Shown piece after piece: positions 9,081 to 18,015 of a DNA stretch of 49,835 bases. The position numbers were made by a program, and so were the translations under genes. This DNA is from Deltaproteobacteria bacterium (GTDB taxonomy: Bacteria > Desulfobacterota > Desulfarculia > Adiutricales > Adiutricaceae). Location of the stretch: positions 1-49,835 of the forward strand of contig JAISMU010000008.1 of the NCBI GenBank assembly GCA_031276635.1. The letters are read 5' to 3'. The notes beneath the pieces are model-generated. The model was not told the origin of the DNA, ran no database searches, and saw nothing but the letters and a program-made list of their open reading frames with translations. How positions within the stretch are numbered: position 1 is the first letter of the stretch; each line of letters opens with the position of its first letter.

Positions 9081-9908
9081 CTACTTGCGGCCCTTGGGTT
9101 TTTTCTTGGCGGTCTCCAGGCCCAGATGGGTCATGAGCCGGTCCTTGAGCATGCCCGCGCCCATCATGACTTCCACGTCCCCGTCCCGGACCAAGGAAAC
9201 TAAGCCTCGTTCCTCGGAGACCACAATGATGATGGCGTCAGTCTCCCGCGACAGGCCAATGGCCGCCCGGTGCCGGGTGCCGAAGAACTGGCTGATGTGA
9301 TCCTCGGAAGGCAGGAGAGGCAGAAAGCAGCCCGCCGCGGCCAAACGACCGTCCTGGATGATGACCGCCCCATCGTGCAGGGGGGCGTGAGTGTTGAAAA
9401 TGGCCAACAAAAGCCGGTCCGAGACTAACGCGAACAACTTGGCCCCGGCGTCCACGTACTCCCCGAGACTGACATGCCTTTCAAAGGCGATGAGGGCCCC
9501 GGTTCTCTTTTCGGCCATGAAGAAAGAGGATCGGACCACGTCGTTGATGGCTTCCAGGAGCATGGACTTGTTTTTGGAGAAGGAGAAGCGCCCGGCTCGG
9601 GCCAGGCCGCGCCTGATTTCTGAGGAAAAGAGGATGACCAGGACCAGAAACAGAGAGGAGATGAAGTACGAGATCAGATAGCTCAGGGTCAGGAGCTCAA
9701 AGGTGCTGGCCAGGGAGTAGGTGACGCCCAGCACGCACAGCCCCAGCAGAACCTGGCCACTGCGCGTGCCCTTGACCATCCGGATGACCTGAAAAATGAC
9801 CAGGGCGACCAGGATGATGTCCACCACATCCGGCCACCCCAGGTTCTGAACCGCGACAGTCAGTTGTTTGGCGGCGGAGGTCTCGGAATTGAAGAAATGA
9901 GAGAGCAT
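9081..9908 (-). CDS. cdaA: Diadenylate cyclase CdaA
   Basis: A 275-residue membrane enzyme that makes c-di-AMP from two ATP. Three hydrophobic segments occupy about 29-45, 52-69 and 74-95. They are followed by a DAC (DisA_N) domain with the signature DGAVIIQ (179-185) and GTRHRAAIG (210-218), both needed for ATP binding and catalysis. Length and architecture match CdaA/DacA rather than DisA or CdaS. The neighbours ybbR and glmM support the call. folP lies upstream with a 68-base gap, so all are probably one transcript. The gene implies that this organism uses c-di-AMP, presumably for osmotic, potassium or cell-wall control; no phosphodiesterase is visible in the window. Confidence 0.96.
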   Translation of the reverse strand: MLSHFFNSETSAAKQLTVAVQNLGWPDVVDIILVALVIFQVIRMVKGTRSGQVLLGLCVLGVTYSLASTFELLTLSYLISYFISSLFLVLVILFSSEIRRGLARAGRFSFSKNKSMLLEAINDVVRSSFFMAEKRTGALIAFERHVSLGEYVDAGAKLFALVSDRLLLAIFNTHAPLHDGAVIIQDGRLAAAGCFLPLLPSEDHISQFFGTRHRAAIGLSRETDAIIIVVSEERGLVSLVRDGDVEVMMGAGMLKDRLMTHLGLETAKKKPKGRK

Positions 9909-9976
9909 GGCCTCGCTTCGTTTTCCGTCAGAATGGGCCCAGAGCCGACTGGCCGCCGGGCGTAGAAAAAAATCCC

Positions 9977-10873
9977 CTAAGCCGCGGCCAAGACGGCCGC
10001 GGCCACTAAAGCCGCCTCCTTGGAAGGTTTGACTGAGTGGACGCGGATGATTTCCGCGCCTTTAAAGATCGCCAGGGCGTTGGCCGCCGCTGTGGCTTGG
10101 TCCCGCTGGTCAGCCGGGGCCCCACCCAGGATATGACCCAGAAAGGCTTTGCGGGAGAGGGCCATCAGGGAGTGAAAGCCAGCCGGAAAAACCCTCTCCA
10201 GGTTTTTGAGAAGCGAGAGGTTGTGCTCGGCCAGTTTCCCAAAACCCAGGCCCGGGTCCAGAATGATCCGGGAACGGTCGATTCCGGCTCGCATGGCCGC
10301 CTGGGCCCTCTCCTCCAGAAACTCGCGGACCTCCCGGACCACGTCGTCATAGCGTGGGTTTTGTTGCATGGTTCGGGGATCGCCCAGCATGTGCATAAGA
10401 ATGATGGGAACCCCATGGCGGGCGGCCACGCGCAGAATTTCCGGATCGTGACGACCGGCCCAGATGTCGTTGATTATTGAGGCCCCGGCCTGGATGGCTT
10501 TTTCGGCGATCTCGGCCTTGTTGGTGTCCACGGAGATGGGCGGGCAATCGGGCCTTTGGGCCAGGCTCGTCAAGACCGGCTCCAGTCGTCGCCATTCCTC
10601 GTCGGCCGGGGTCGGGAGCGAGCCTGGTCGCGTGGTCTCCCCACCCAGGTCCAGAATGTCGGCCCCCTCGTCTAGGTGGCGTTGGGCTTGGCTTAGGGCC
10701 GCCTCGGGGGAGAAGAAGCGGCCCCCGTCAGAAAAGGAGTCGGGGGTGATATTGATGATGGCCATGACCAGAGGGCGATCAAAGACCAGCCGCCGGGGGG
10801 TCCCGTCAAAGGTGGCCCAGGTCATGAGACGGTCAGCCTTGGGTTGGGGGGAGGGAGCGGTCATGGGATCCAT
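9977..10873 (-). CDS. folP: Dihydropteroate synthase FolP
   Basis: This enzyme joins p-aminobenzoate to dihydropterin pyrophosphate in folate synthesis. The hallmark DHPS motifs are present: VMAIINITPDSFSDGG near the start, LDLGGETTRPG, SVDTNKAEIAEKA and IILDPGLGFGKLAEHNL. The open frame runs further upstream to a TTG at 10936, but that start gives an unusual N-terminal tail and has no Shine-Dalgarno. I use the ATG at 10873. The ATG at 10825 (preceded by AAGG at a spacing of 11, and giving a protein that aligns with the usual DHPS N-terminus) is an equally good alternative. It sits between ftsH and cdaA, a common arrangement in Deltaproteobacteria. Confidence 0.95.
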   Translation of the reverse strand: MDPMTAPSPQPKADRLMTWATFDGTPRRLVFDRPLVMAIINITPDSFSDGGRFFSPEAALSQAQRHLDEGADILDLGGETTRPGSLPTPADEEWRRLEPVLTSLAQRPDCPPISVDTNKAEIAEKAIQAGASIINDIWAGRHDPEILRVAARHGVPIILMHMLGDPRTMQQNPRYDDVVREVREFLEERAQAAMRAGIDRSRIILDPGLGFGKLAEHNLSLLKNLERVFPAGFHSLMALSRKAFLGHILGGAPADQRDQATAAANALAIFKGAEIIRVHSVKPSKEAALVAAAVLAAA

Positions 10874-11113
10874 CGCTGGCGTAAATTTGTCAACAGATCT
10901 CGGAAGCCTGGGTGGGGCCAAAAAAAAAAGCCTCAAAAATCAGGCCAGGCGGCCAATCCAGAGCGACCAGAGATTTATGAAAGACAGAGAAAAAACGGGC
11001 GAAATAAGTTCAGGTTAAAAAAAACATTTTTAAAAAAATAGGCCTGAAAATAATCATTAAAGAAAAGGCTTTGGACCAAACCAACCGAGCCTGACGACTG
11101 GCCCGACTCAGCT

Positions 11114-13027
11114 CTAATGGTCGGCCTGGTTGTCCTCGCCCTCGTCCTCATCCTCGTTCTCATCCACCTCTTCCGCCGGCGGGGGGCTCTGGCGGTTGGC
11201 GAAGGAGGCGTCGGGGTTGGGCTGGGGCGGCTCTAGGCCTTCGCTCAGGATCGCCTCGCGGCAGATGTCCACCACCTCCGTGGACTCAATGGTCTCCTTA
11301 ACGAGCAACACTTCGGCCAGTTTCTTTAAAGTGTCCAGGTGGCGACTGATGAGGTCTTTGGCCAGGTTATAGCCGTCCAGGACCAGGCGGTTGACCTCGG
11401 CGTCAATGACTCTGGCTGTCTCCTCGGAGTAGTCGCGATGTTGAGCGATCTCTCGGCCCAGGAAGATTTGCTCGCCTTGCTTCTCAAACGAGATGGGTCC
11501 CAGGGTCTCGCTCATGCCGTAGCGGCAGACCATGTTGCGGGCGATTTTGCTGGCCCGCTCAATATCTGAGCCGGCCCCGGTGGTCATCTGGCTGAGGGCC
11601 AGCTCCTCAGCCACCCGACCGCCCATCAGGGTGGCTAGGCGCACTTTGAAATATTCTTTGCTATAAGTGTACTTATCCTCGGTTGGCAGGTACTGGGTGA
11701 CCCCCAGAGCCCGGCCCCGGGGAATGATGGAGACCTTGTGGATGGGATCCGAGCCGGGCAGAAGCAGGCTAACCAGGGAGTGCCCGGCCTCGTGCCAGGC
11801 CGTGGTCTTCTTCTCCTCTTGGCTCATGATCATGGATTTGCGCTCCACGCCCATCATGATCTTATCCCGGGCCGCTTCCAGGTCAGCTCCCCAGACTTTT
11901 TTCTTGTTATGCCGGGCGGCCATGAGAGCCGCCTCGTTAATGAGATTTTCCAGGTCAGCCCCGGAAAAGCCAGGCGTGCCGCGGGCCACCACGCCCAGGT
12001 CCACGTCCTTGGCCAGGGGGACCTTTTTGGAGTGGACTATCAGGATCTGCTCGCGACCCCGGACATCCGGCACCGGAACCACCACCTCGCGGTCGAAGCG
12101 GCCGGGCCGCAACAGGGCCGGATCCAGCACGTCGGGGCGGTTGGTGGCGGCGATGACGATGAGGGCCTCATTGGGCTCAAAGCCATCCATTTCCACCAGA
12201 AGCTGATTGAGGGTCTGCTCGCGCTCGTCATGACCGCCCCCTAGGCCCGCTCCCCGGTGCCGGCCCACGGCGTCAATCTCGTCAATGAACAGAATGCAGG
12301 GGGAGTTTTTCTTGGCCTGGCTGAACATGTCCCGCACGCGGGAGGCTCCCACGCCCACGAACATCTCCACGAAATCCGAGCCGCTGATGGAAAAGAAGGG
12401 CACCCCCGCCTCCCCGGCGATGGCTCGGGCCAGGAGGGTCTTGCCGGTGCCGGGGGCGCCCATCAGCAGAACGCCTTTGGGAATCCGCCCGCCCAGGCGG
12501 ACGAATTTCTGCGGCTCGCGCAGAAAGTCAATGATTTCCTCCAGCTCGTTTTTAGCCTCCTCCACGCCGGCCACGTCGGCGAAAGTGATCTTCTTCTGTT
12601 CATCGGAGAGCATCTTGGCCCGGCTTTTGGCGAAGGTCATGGCCTTGCCGCCGCCTTGCATCTGGCGCATGAAGAAGATCCAGATGGCCACCAGGAGAAC
12701 GATTTGGATCAGCCCGCCCAAAAAGGTGTACAGATAGCCGGAGGGGGGAGGGGAAACCGTGATGATGACGCCCTGTTCCTTGAGCAGGGGCAATAGCTCG
12801 GGATCGTTATTGGGCATGTAGGCGGTCCAGCGGCCGGAGGATCCCTTGGTCAACACGGTAATCTCGTGGCCGGTCAGGACCGCCTCGCGAACCTCGCCGT
12901 TTTTTATGGCTTTCCAGATATCCGAATATTGTTTTCTGAGCTGATTGTCGGTGGGCTTGAAGTAATTGAATAAACCCACCATGACGATAAGAATCATGAC
13001 CCAGATGAGAAAGTTGCGACTGTTCAA
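11114..13027 (-). CDS. ftsH: ATP-dependent zinc metalloprotease FtsH
   Basis: A 637-residue inner-membrane AAA+ protease that degrades damaged membrane proteins and short-lived regulators. There are two membrane segments at about 6-22 and 99-120. Walker A GAPGTGKT is at 190-197, Walker B ILFIDE at 245-250, the arginine-finger region (RPGRFDRE) at about 307-314, and the zinc-binding HEAGH at 412-416. The C-terminal tail is acidic ([14 protein letters not shown]). The start is TTG, preceded by GGGAG at a spacing of 6, which fits better than any internal ATG. It is the first gene of the run towards glmM; a promoter candidate lies about 140 bases upstream. Confidence 0.97.
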   Translation of the reverse strand: MNSRNFLIWVMILIVMVGLFNYFKPTDNQLRKQYSDIWKAIKNGEVREAVLTGHEITVLTKGSSGRWTAYMPNNDPELLPLLKEQGVIITVSPPPSGYLYTFLGGLIQIVLLVAIWIFFMRQMQGGGKAMTFAKSRAKMLSDEQKKITFADVAGVEEAKNELEEIIDFLREPQKFVRLGGRIPKGVLLMGAPGTGKTLLARAIAGEAGVPFFSISGSDFVEMFVGVGASRVRDMFSQAKKNSPCILFIDEIDAVGRHRGAGLGGGHDEREQTLNQLLVEMDGFEPNEALIVIAATNRPDVLDPALLRPGRFDREVVVPVPDVRGREQILIVHSKKVPLAKDVDLGVVARGTPGFSGADLENLINEAALMAARHNKKKVWGADLEAARDKIMMGVERKSMIMSQEEKKTTAWHEAGHSLVSLLLPGSDPIHKVSIIPRGRALGVTQYLPTEDKYTYSKEYFKVRLATLMGGRVAEELALSQMTTGAGSDIERASKIARNMVCRYGMSETLGPISFEKQGEQIFLGREIAQHRDYSEETARVIDAEVNRLVLDGYNLAKDLISRHLDTLKKLAEVLLVKETIESTEVVDICREAILSEGLEPPQPNPDASFANRQSPPPAEEVDENEDEDEGEDNQADH

Positions 13028-13161
13028 TTGAAACTCCCGGAAAAAACGCTCAGACAGCTGCGCAGCGCCACGAGCGTCCTTTTTCCGGCCAGGGCGGCGG
13101 GGTGGAGGGCGTCTCGATTGGGGTCTGGCCTTGACCTTCTCCGAGGTGGAGAAAAAACAAG

Positions 13162-13192
13162 ATTATATACGCCAAACTTGAGTTTTTATCAA
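13162..13192 (-). promoter_or_regulatory. Candidate sigma-70 promoter for ftsH
   Basis: On the minus strand TTGATA (13192-13187) is followed by TATATA after 17 bases, or TATAAT (13167-13162) after 19. It lies in the gap between infA and ftsH and points towards ftsH. The -10 match is good; the optimal spacing applies only to the overlapping TATATA. Confidence 0.5.
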
Positions 13193-13215
13193 ATTGGCGA
13201 GCGATGATCGGCGAT

Positions 13216-13243
13216 GGGCCCGCGAGGTGAAACCGGCGGGCCC
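13216..13243. terminator. Perfect inverted repeat between infA and ftsH
   Basis: GGGCCCGC (13216-13223) and GCGGGCCC (13236-13243) form a perfect 8-bp stem with a 12-base loop, 53 bases beyond the infA stop codon. There is no T-run, so it may act as a Rho-assisted or RNA-stabilising hairpin rather than an intrinsic terminator. Confidence 0.35.
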
Positions 13244-13295
13244 GCTCTCTGGCTCCTGGGGCCGACTGGTCAGCCCGCCCGACGGCCCGACCGGT

Positions 13296-13514
13296 TTATT
13301 TGAGGCGGTAGGTTATCAAGCCATGGGTAGGGTCGTAAGGTGAAACGGCCACTTCCACGCGGTCGCCGGTTAGGACGCGAATCTTAAATCGCTTCAGGCG
13401 CCCAGAGAGCATGGCCCTGATCTTCACGCCCTCCGCGGTTTCAACTTCCATGTGCCCGTCGCCCAAGGTTTTGGTGACGACCCCCTCCAACTTGATAAGA
13501 TCTTCCCTTGACAT
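13296..13514 (-). CDS. infA: Translation initiation factor IF-1
   Basis: A 72-residue protein that forms a single S1-like OB fold and binds the ribosomal A site during initiation. Length and sequence are those of the family: MSREDLIKLEGVV at the start, GDRVEVAVSPYDPTHGLITYR at the end. A strong Shine-Dalgarno (AAGGAGG) precedes the ATG by a few bases. It appears to be monocistronic, with a hairpin downstream and a separate promoter for ftsH. The middle motif reads EVETAEGVKIRAMLSGRLKRFKI, where many IF-1 proteins have ENGHEVLAHISGKMRK; this is ordinary variation. Confidence 0.96.
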   Translation of the reverse strand: MSREDLIKLEGVVTKTLGDGHMEVETAEGVKIRAMLSGRLKRFKIRVLTGDRVEVAVSPYDPTHGLITYRLK

Positions 13515-13831
13515 GCTCCTCCTTAGTTAACCACCCCAGGGCTCGGAAAAAGTAATCCCCCAGGAGCGGGCCTCCAAATGGCAATAAACAAGTATATCAA
13601 AGCCAGACAATAAATCAAGCCATTAAATAAAAGTATTATTTACTAAAAAATATTAAAAGTATTAAAATAAGTGTATTAGTAAGTTAATGAGAGTAAGAAG
13701 AAAAAATTAGCCCTTTAAAAGAGCTTTTCCAAAAAGAAGGTTTGGGCTAAAAAAAATAGCCCAGAGTCAGGATTAGGCCCGCTCAATTGAGCTCTCCCCG
13801 GGCCTGGGGGGCCCGGGGGACGCGCGGGGGC
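13515..13831. other. Spacer between infA and the corrinoid-like gene
   Basis: The stretch is A/T-rich from about 13600 to 13720 and presumably carries the infA promoter, though no clear -35/-10 pair stands out. Two inverted repeats are visible: GGGCTA/TAGCCC (13744-13749 and 13757-13762), with an A-rich loop, and the strong stem at 13796-13818 listed separately. Confidence 0.4.
13796..13818 (-). terminator. Strong GC stem after the corrinoid-like gene
   Basis: CCCCGGGCC (13796-13804) and GGCCCGGGG (13810-13818) form a perfect 9-bp stem with a 5-base loop, starting 14 bases beyond the minus-strand stop codon. No T-run follows directly on the minus strand, so it would end transcription weakly or protect the mRNA 3' end. 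Confidence 0.5.
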
Positions 13832-14488
13832 TTAAAAAGGATAGCTCATGAGCAACTGGTGAAACATGTCCATGGTCTCGGCGATGGTGGTCAGGGAATA
13901 GTCGGCCCCGGTTTTTTTTCGCAAGTTCTCTTGGGCCCGGGGCCCAGATAGACAGATCACCAGCTTTTGCTCGGGCGATCCCTGCTCCTTTAAGAGCTCG
14001 ATCAGGCGCCGGAGTCGGGAAGGATTGGGGGGGGCCCCCAGATGCAACCCGATCAGGTTGGGCTGAAAGCGTTTGGCTTCGGGCAAGAAGGTCTCCAGGG
14101 CGGTTTCCAGGCCCAAGTCCTGGACCTCGTAACCAAAGGCGGCCAAGGTCATGGCCAGGGGAGGTTGGAGCTTTTCCTCGCGTTCCCGCTCGGCCAGGGA
14201 GCCCAGGAGGGCTCGGCCGGGAAAAAGCTCGGGGTTTAAGGGATCGTGAATCATTTCCATGATTTTTCGGATGACCCGACCCACCAGAATCAGGCTGGAG
14301 GCGAAATAGAGCCCGCTTTCGTACAGGCGACCGATTTCCAGCAGGGCGGGGCGGAAGGTTTTTTTGATGAGGAGGTGGTCAGTCCCGTTGGCCAGCAGAC
14401 CCTGGGCCAGGCGCTGGCATTCCTCTTCCTTGAGCTCAATAAGAAGCTCGGTGAGCCGGTCGAGGGCTTGTTCGATTTCTAAAGGCAT
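13832..14488 (-). CDS. Corrinoid-protein-like, cobalamin ligand motif lost
   Basis: A 218-residue protein with the two-part layout of small corrinoid proteins (MtbC/MtaC type). Residues 1-88 are a helical cap like B12-binding_2 (GLLANGTDHLLIKKTFRPALLEIGRLYESG). From residue 93 there is a flavodoxin-like B12-binding fold, with FGYEVQDLGLE at 118-128 matching the family's GFEVIDLG. At the place where the cobalt-ligating DxHxxG motif belongs (101-106) the protein has RERxxK: Asp, His and Gly are all replaced. The later Ser and Gly-Gly positions (LIGLHLG, CLSGPRAQ) also differ. The fold is therefore probable, but cobalamin binding in the base-off/His-on manner is not. It may be a sensor or scaffold. 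It lies beside a GntR regulator transcribed the same way. The start has no clear Shine-Dalgarno. Confidence 0.65.
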   Translation of the reverse strand: MPLEIEQALDRLTELLIELKEEECQRLAQGLLANGTDHLLIKKTFRPALLEIGRLYESGLYFASSLILVGRVIRKIMEMIHDPLNPELFPGRALLGSLAEREREEKLQPPLAMTLAAFGYEVQDLGLETALETFLPEAKRFQPNLIGLHLGAPPNPSRLRRLIELLKEQGSPEQKLVICLSGPRAQENLRKKTGADYSLTTIAETMDMFHQLLMSYPF

Positions 14489-14629
14489 ATGTCACGCGAA
14501 AGGCCAAAAAACTATGAGCCAAAAAACTGAGAGCCAGAAAAAAAAGTCAAAACGCCAACAAAACTAAGAACAACGTTTGAGCCAGGGGATTTCTGGCCCC
14601 TGGGGTCAAGGCGGCCAGTGGGCCGTCGG

Positions 14630-15406
14630 TTAAGAGTCCTCTTCCACCCAGAATCCCAGGCGGGCCGAGAGAATGGTTAATTTCCGGGGGGCCAGGAACC
14701 AGCCTGAGCCCAGGGGGTTATCGTTAAAGTCAAAAAAAGTGTAGTTGATTTTCAGGGTGGGCTCCCCCTCCAAAAGGCCCAGCCGTTGGGCCTGCTGGGC
14801 GCTCAGAACCACCGGGGTCAGGCGCAGAAGATGTTTTTTGATGTGCTTTTGGGCCAGGCCCTGGCTGGGCCGGGTCAAGGCGATTAATTCCTGCTCGGCC
14901 TCCACAATGGGGGAGCGCGGGTCGAAGCGCAGAATCGAGTGGTTGAGGAGGATGGGCTGGCCCTTGTGCTGAATCAGGCGGTCCAGGTAAATGACCTGGC
15001 TGTTGGGGCTCAGGCCCAGATAGGCCGCCGTCTTGGGGCCGGCCGAGACCAGGCAGGCCTTGAAGATGGTGAGGGTGATGTTATCGCGGTCCGCCAGGAG
15101 CTCGGCCAGGTGGGTCCAGCCGAAGTTGGCCTGGGGCCAGGTCTGGGCCACCACGTAGGTGCCGCTCCCCTGGATCCTCTCCAGGATCCCGGACTGGACC
15201 AGCAGACCCACAGCCTGACGAACGGTCATGGTGGAGACCCTCCAGTCGCGGCTAATGGTCGCCTCAGAGGGTATTTTCGCGCCCAGGGCGTATTCCCCCA
15301 AGACGATCTTGTCCCGGATAGCCTGGGCCAGGGCTCGGTAGGCGGGGGATTTTTTTTCGCTGTCAAGCGGGGGGGCGGGCTCAATTTTCTTCGACAACAT
15401 CATCAT
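14630..15406 (-). CDS. GntR-family regulator with UTRA ligand domain
   Basis: A transcription regulator of the HutC subfamily. An N-terminal winged helix (about 15-85) carries the family pattern AIRDKIVLGEYALGAKIPSE, STMTVRQAVGLLVQSG and ILERIQGSGTYVV. A UTRA small-molecule-binding domain follows (about 95-255; VIYLDRLIQHKGQPILLNHS). The frame is open to a TTG at 15493, but three consecutive ATGs at 15406, 15403 and 15400 follow GGTGG and give a normal N-terminus; I take the first. It is separated by 141 bases from the corrinoid-like gene downstream. The effector is unknown; HutC relatives sense sugar phosphates, histidine-pathway or amine compounds. A perfect 14-bp palindrome 200 bases upstream could be its operator. 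Confidence 0.85.
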   Translation of the reverse strand: MMMLSKKIEPAPPLDSEKKSPAYRALAQAIRDKIVLGEYALGAKIPSEATISRDWRVSTMTVRQAVGLLVQSGILERIQGSGTYVVAQTWPQANFGWTHLAELLADRDNITLTIFKACLVSAGPKTAAYLGLSPNSQVIYLDRLIQHKGQPILLNHSILRFDPRSPIVEAEQELIALTRPSQGLAQKHIKKHLLRLTPVVLSAQQAQRLGLLEGEPTLKINYTFFDFNDNPLGSGWFLAPRKLTILSARLGFWVEEDS

Positions 15407-15605
15407 CCACCGGCGACTTGACGGTGGCTCCGTCAGTTGGTGGCCGGCCAAGCCGGCGAAAACGTTAAGGCTGACAGCTGGCGGTTGGGCCAACTGGCTG
15501 AGAGGGAAATTTTTTTCAGGAAAGTCACTGTCTTAAGCCGTGAACTATCTTAAGCCGGGATCAATGGGCGGGTCCAAAGGCGGCAAGTTCAAGAGGTTTC
15601 CGAGG

Positions 15606-15619
15606 CCGTTATATAACGG
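15606..15619. promoter_or_regulatory. Perfect 14-bp palindrome, possible operator
   Basis: CCGTTATATAACGG is self-complementary throughout. The GT...AC spacing is of the kind bound by GntR/HutC regulators. It lies in the region between the GntR gene (minus) and DUF1844 (plus), where divergent promoters would be expected. The role is inferred. Confidence 0.4.
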
Positions 15620-15756
15620 TTTTTCTAATCTTTCATTTATCTTACCAACAACAAAAGATTTTTTAAAGGATTTTTTTTAACCCAAACCCCAAAAAAAGTA
15701 TTTTAAGGAAAAATTTTTTTCTCAAGATACCCGCCTCAGGGCGGCCACCCAGCAAG

Positions 15757-15918
15757 CCTAATAATAATGTTATTGACCTGGCCAGACGAAAGGCTTATCA
15801 TACGTCTGAAATTCCAGCCGCTAGCCTGGGATTGTCCCATTTAAACCTAATTGGCCAGTTGATTTCCCGCGAGGCCCGCCGGGGTCGCCAGAGAGCCTTG
15901 GGGCGCCCGGCTTTATAA
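15757..15918 (+). other. Short reading frame lacking a start, possible gene remnant
   Basis: A frame ending in TAA at 15916-15918 has coding-like composition for about 53 codons and reads NVIDLARRKAYHTSEI and later IGQLISREARRGRQRALG. No ATG or GTG start with a ribosome-binding site is present; an internal TTG would leave only about 28 residues. It could be the 3' end of a lost gene or a small protein using an unusual start. I do not recognise the family. The rest of 15407-15949 holds A/T-rich runs and the palindrome at 15606. Confidence 0.2.
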
Positions 15919-15949
15919 ATAATGTTGACTGGCTGTCATGAGGAACTGG

Positions 15950-16363
15950 ATGTCGGACATAACTGTCAATGATCGCCGTCTTTTCGACAAAGAAGGCAAG
16001 ATTATTCCCGAGGATTCCGCCGAGGCGGCTCAGGAGTCAAGTCAACCGGAGCCCCAGAAATCTCCAGAGCCGGAACAAAAGGACGAATCCCTGGACATGG
16101 GTGGTCTGCCGGTGAGCATCGGGGCTCTGTTTCTGGATTTAACCACCAGCGCCTTTCTGCAGTTGGGCGAAAAAGGGAGCGATGGGCAATCTCTTCCCAA
16201 TACCCCCAATTTACCCGCGGCCAAACAATTGATTGATCTGTTGGGGATCCTGGAACAGAAGACCAAGGGTAATCTGACCAGGGAGGAGGAGGCTCTTTTA
16301 AGGGCCTTGCTGTACGACGCCCGCTTGAAATATGTCAGTCTCTCCACGGGCCAGAAGGTTTGA
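15950..16363 (+). CDS. DUF1844-domain protein
   Basis: A 137-residue protein of unknown function. The N-terminal third is charged and low-complexity (SQPEPQKSPEPEQKDESL). The rest is the DUF1844 domain: LDMGGLPVSIGALFLDLTTS, ALFLDLTTSAFLQLGE, PAAKQLIDLLGILEQKTKGN and TREEEALLRALLYDARLKYV. This family is typical of Deltaproteobacteria, Acidobacteria and Planctomycetes and is mostly helical. An ATG four codons upstream (15938) is also in frame, but AGGA at 15941-15944 lies 5 bases before the ATG at 15950, which makes 15950 the better start (MSDITVNDRR). It is followed 64 bases later by htrA and may share its transcript. Confidence 0.85.
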   Translation: MSDITVNDRRLFDKEGKIIPEDSAEAAQESSQPEPQKSPEPEQKDESLDMGGLPVSIGALFLDLTTSAFLQLGEKGSDGQSLPNTPNLPAAKQLIDLLGILEQKTKGNLTREEEALLRALLYDARLKYVSLSTGQKV

Positions 16364-16427
16364 CGCGGCGTCCCCAACTTTTTTCGCTGTAATCCCGTAA
16401 AATTTCGTCCGCTGAAGGGTAATCGCT

Positions 16428-17969
16428 ATGGATTTAAGGGTAAATAAATTTGGTTTGCCTGTTTTTATAATTTTTTGTTTACTGGCTGGGGCCACCCAGT
16501 TAGCCGCGCAATCGGCCCAACCGGCCCAACCGGCGGCTCCGCGGCTGGTCCCAGCGCCCCCGGCCGCCCCCAGCCCCAGTGACCAGCCGGCGGTCCCAGG
16601 CCGGCCCGGCGCCGGCCTGGTGGCTTTGCCGTCCATAGCCCCGGTGGTGGACCGGGCCAAGCCGGCGGTGGTGAATATCATAATCGTCAAGACCCGGCGG
16701 TCCCACCGGAGCCGGATGCCATCTCGACCGGGCCCTGGTCAGAATCCTGGCTTTCCTTTCCCCCCCGACAGTTTTTTTGACGATTTTTTCGGCTTTCCCC
16801 AGGCCCCGCCTCGGGAATTTCGGGAGAGAGCCTTTGGCTCGGGTTTCATCTTTGATAAGGAAGGCTACATCATTACCAACAACCATGTGGTTGAGGGGGC
16901 TGATGAGATCAAGGTGAAACTTGATGAGGACAAGCGGGAGATCGAGGCCGAGATAGTTGGTCGCGACCCCAAGACGGACCTGGCCCTCATCAAACTGAAA
17001 AAGCCGGGCAATTACCCCTTTATTGAGTTTGGCGATTCCGATCAGGTCAAGATTGGCGACTGGGTCGTGGCCATCGGCAACCCCTTTGGCCTGGAGCACA
17101 CGGTGACCACCGGCATCCTCTCGGCCCGGGGTCGGGCCATTGGGGCGGGTCCCTATGACGACTTTCTGCAGACCGACGCCTCCATCAACCCCGGCAACTC
17201 CGGGGGGCCGCTGTTGAACCTCAATGGCGAGGTGGTCGGCATCAACACAATGATTATAGCCGGCGGCAATGGCATTGGTTTCGCCATTCCCTCCAACCTG
17301 GCCAAGAAGATCGTGGACCAGCTCAAGGACAAAGGCCGGGTTAACCGGGGCTGGATCGGCGTGGTCATCCAGTCAGTGACTCCGGAAATAGCCAAGACCT
17401 TTGGGTTGGATAGCCCGCAGGGAGCTCTGGTCGGCGACGTGATGAAGGACACTCCGGCTGAGCGGGCCGGGATCCGGCATGGGGATGTCATAATTGAGTT
17501 TGATGGCCGGCCCATTAAGGAATTTGGCGATCTGTCGGCGACGGTGGCTGACACCCCAGAGAACAAAAAGGTCAAAGTGGTGGTGATTCGCGATAAAAAG
17601 AGGCTGACCCTTGATTTGACGGTGGAGCTCATGAAAGATGACGGCGAGACCGGCGAGGGGTTGGAGGGCTCGAATCTGGATCTGGGTCTGACCCTGCGCG
17701 AGCTGACCCCGGATTTGGCCAAACGCCTCAACGCGCCGGAGGTCTCGGGTCTCCTGGTCGAGCAGGTGGCCCCCAACTCTCTGGCTGACTTGGCCGGGGT
17801 CCGGGCCCGGGATATTATCATGGAAGCGGACCAGAAGCCGATCCGGACCTTGTCTGATTTTAACCGGGTGGTCCGGGACCATGACAAAGATAAGGGCAAG
17901 GATGAGCCGCTGATGTTGTGGCTCCGGCGGGGGGAGCGGAACATTTATTGTCCCCTGGGCCTGCGGTGA
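16428..17969 (+). CDS. degP: Periplasmic serine protease HtrA/DegP (Do family)
   Basis: A 513-residue envelope quality-control protease and chaperone. A signal peptide (about 1-27, ending QLAAQ) is followed by a Pro/Ala-rich linker to about residue 60. The trypsin-like domain has the catalytic triad His153 (NNHVVEG), Asp184 (KTDLALIK) and Ser258 (NPGNSGGPLL). Two PDZ domains follow at about 290-385 and 410-505. The length is normal for DegP/MucD. AAGGG lies 9 bases before the ATG. Transcription probably ends at the strong hairpin at 18016. No sigma-E or CpxR site is evident upstream. Confidence 0.95.
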   Translation: MDLRVNKFGLPVFIIFCLLAGATQLAAQSAQPAQPAAPRLVPAPPAAPSPSDQPAVPGRPGAGLVALPSIAPVVDRAKPAVVNIIIVKTRRSHRSRMPSRPGPGQNPGFPFPPDSFFDDFFGFPQAPPREFRERAFGSGFIFDKEGYIITNNHVVEGADEIKVKLDEDKREIEAEIVGRDPKTDLALIKLKKPGNYPFIEFGDSDQVKIGDWVVAIGNPFGLEHTVTTGILSARGRAIGAGPYDDFLQTDASINPGNSGGPLLNLNGEVVGINTMIIAGGNGIGFAIPSNLAKKIVDQLKDKGRVNRGWIGVVIQSVTPEIAKTFGLDSPQGALVGDVMKDTPAERAGIRHGDVIIEFDGRPIKEFGDLSATVADTPENKKVKVVVIRDKKRLTLDLTVELMKDDGETGEGLEGSNLDLGLTLRELTPDLAKRLNAPEVSGLLVEQVAPNSLADLAGVRARDIIMEADQKPIRTLSDFNRVVRDHDKDKGKDEPLMLWLRRGERNIYCPLGLR

Positions 17970-18015
17970 CGTTTTAGTTTAGTTTGACCCTATATTAATA
18001 GTTAGTCGCGTTCTG

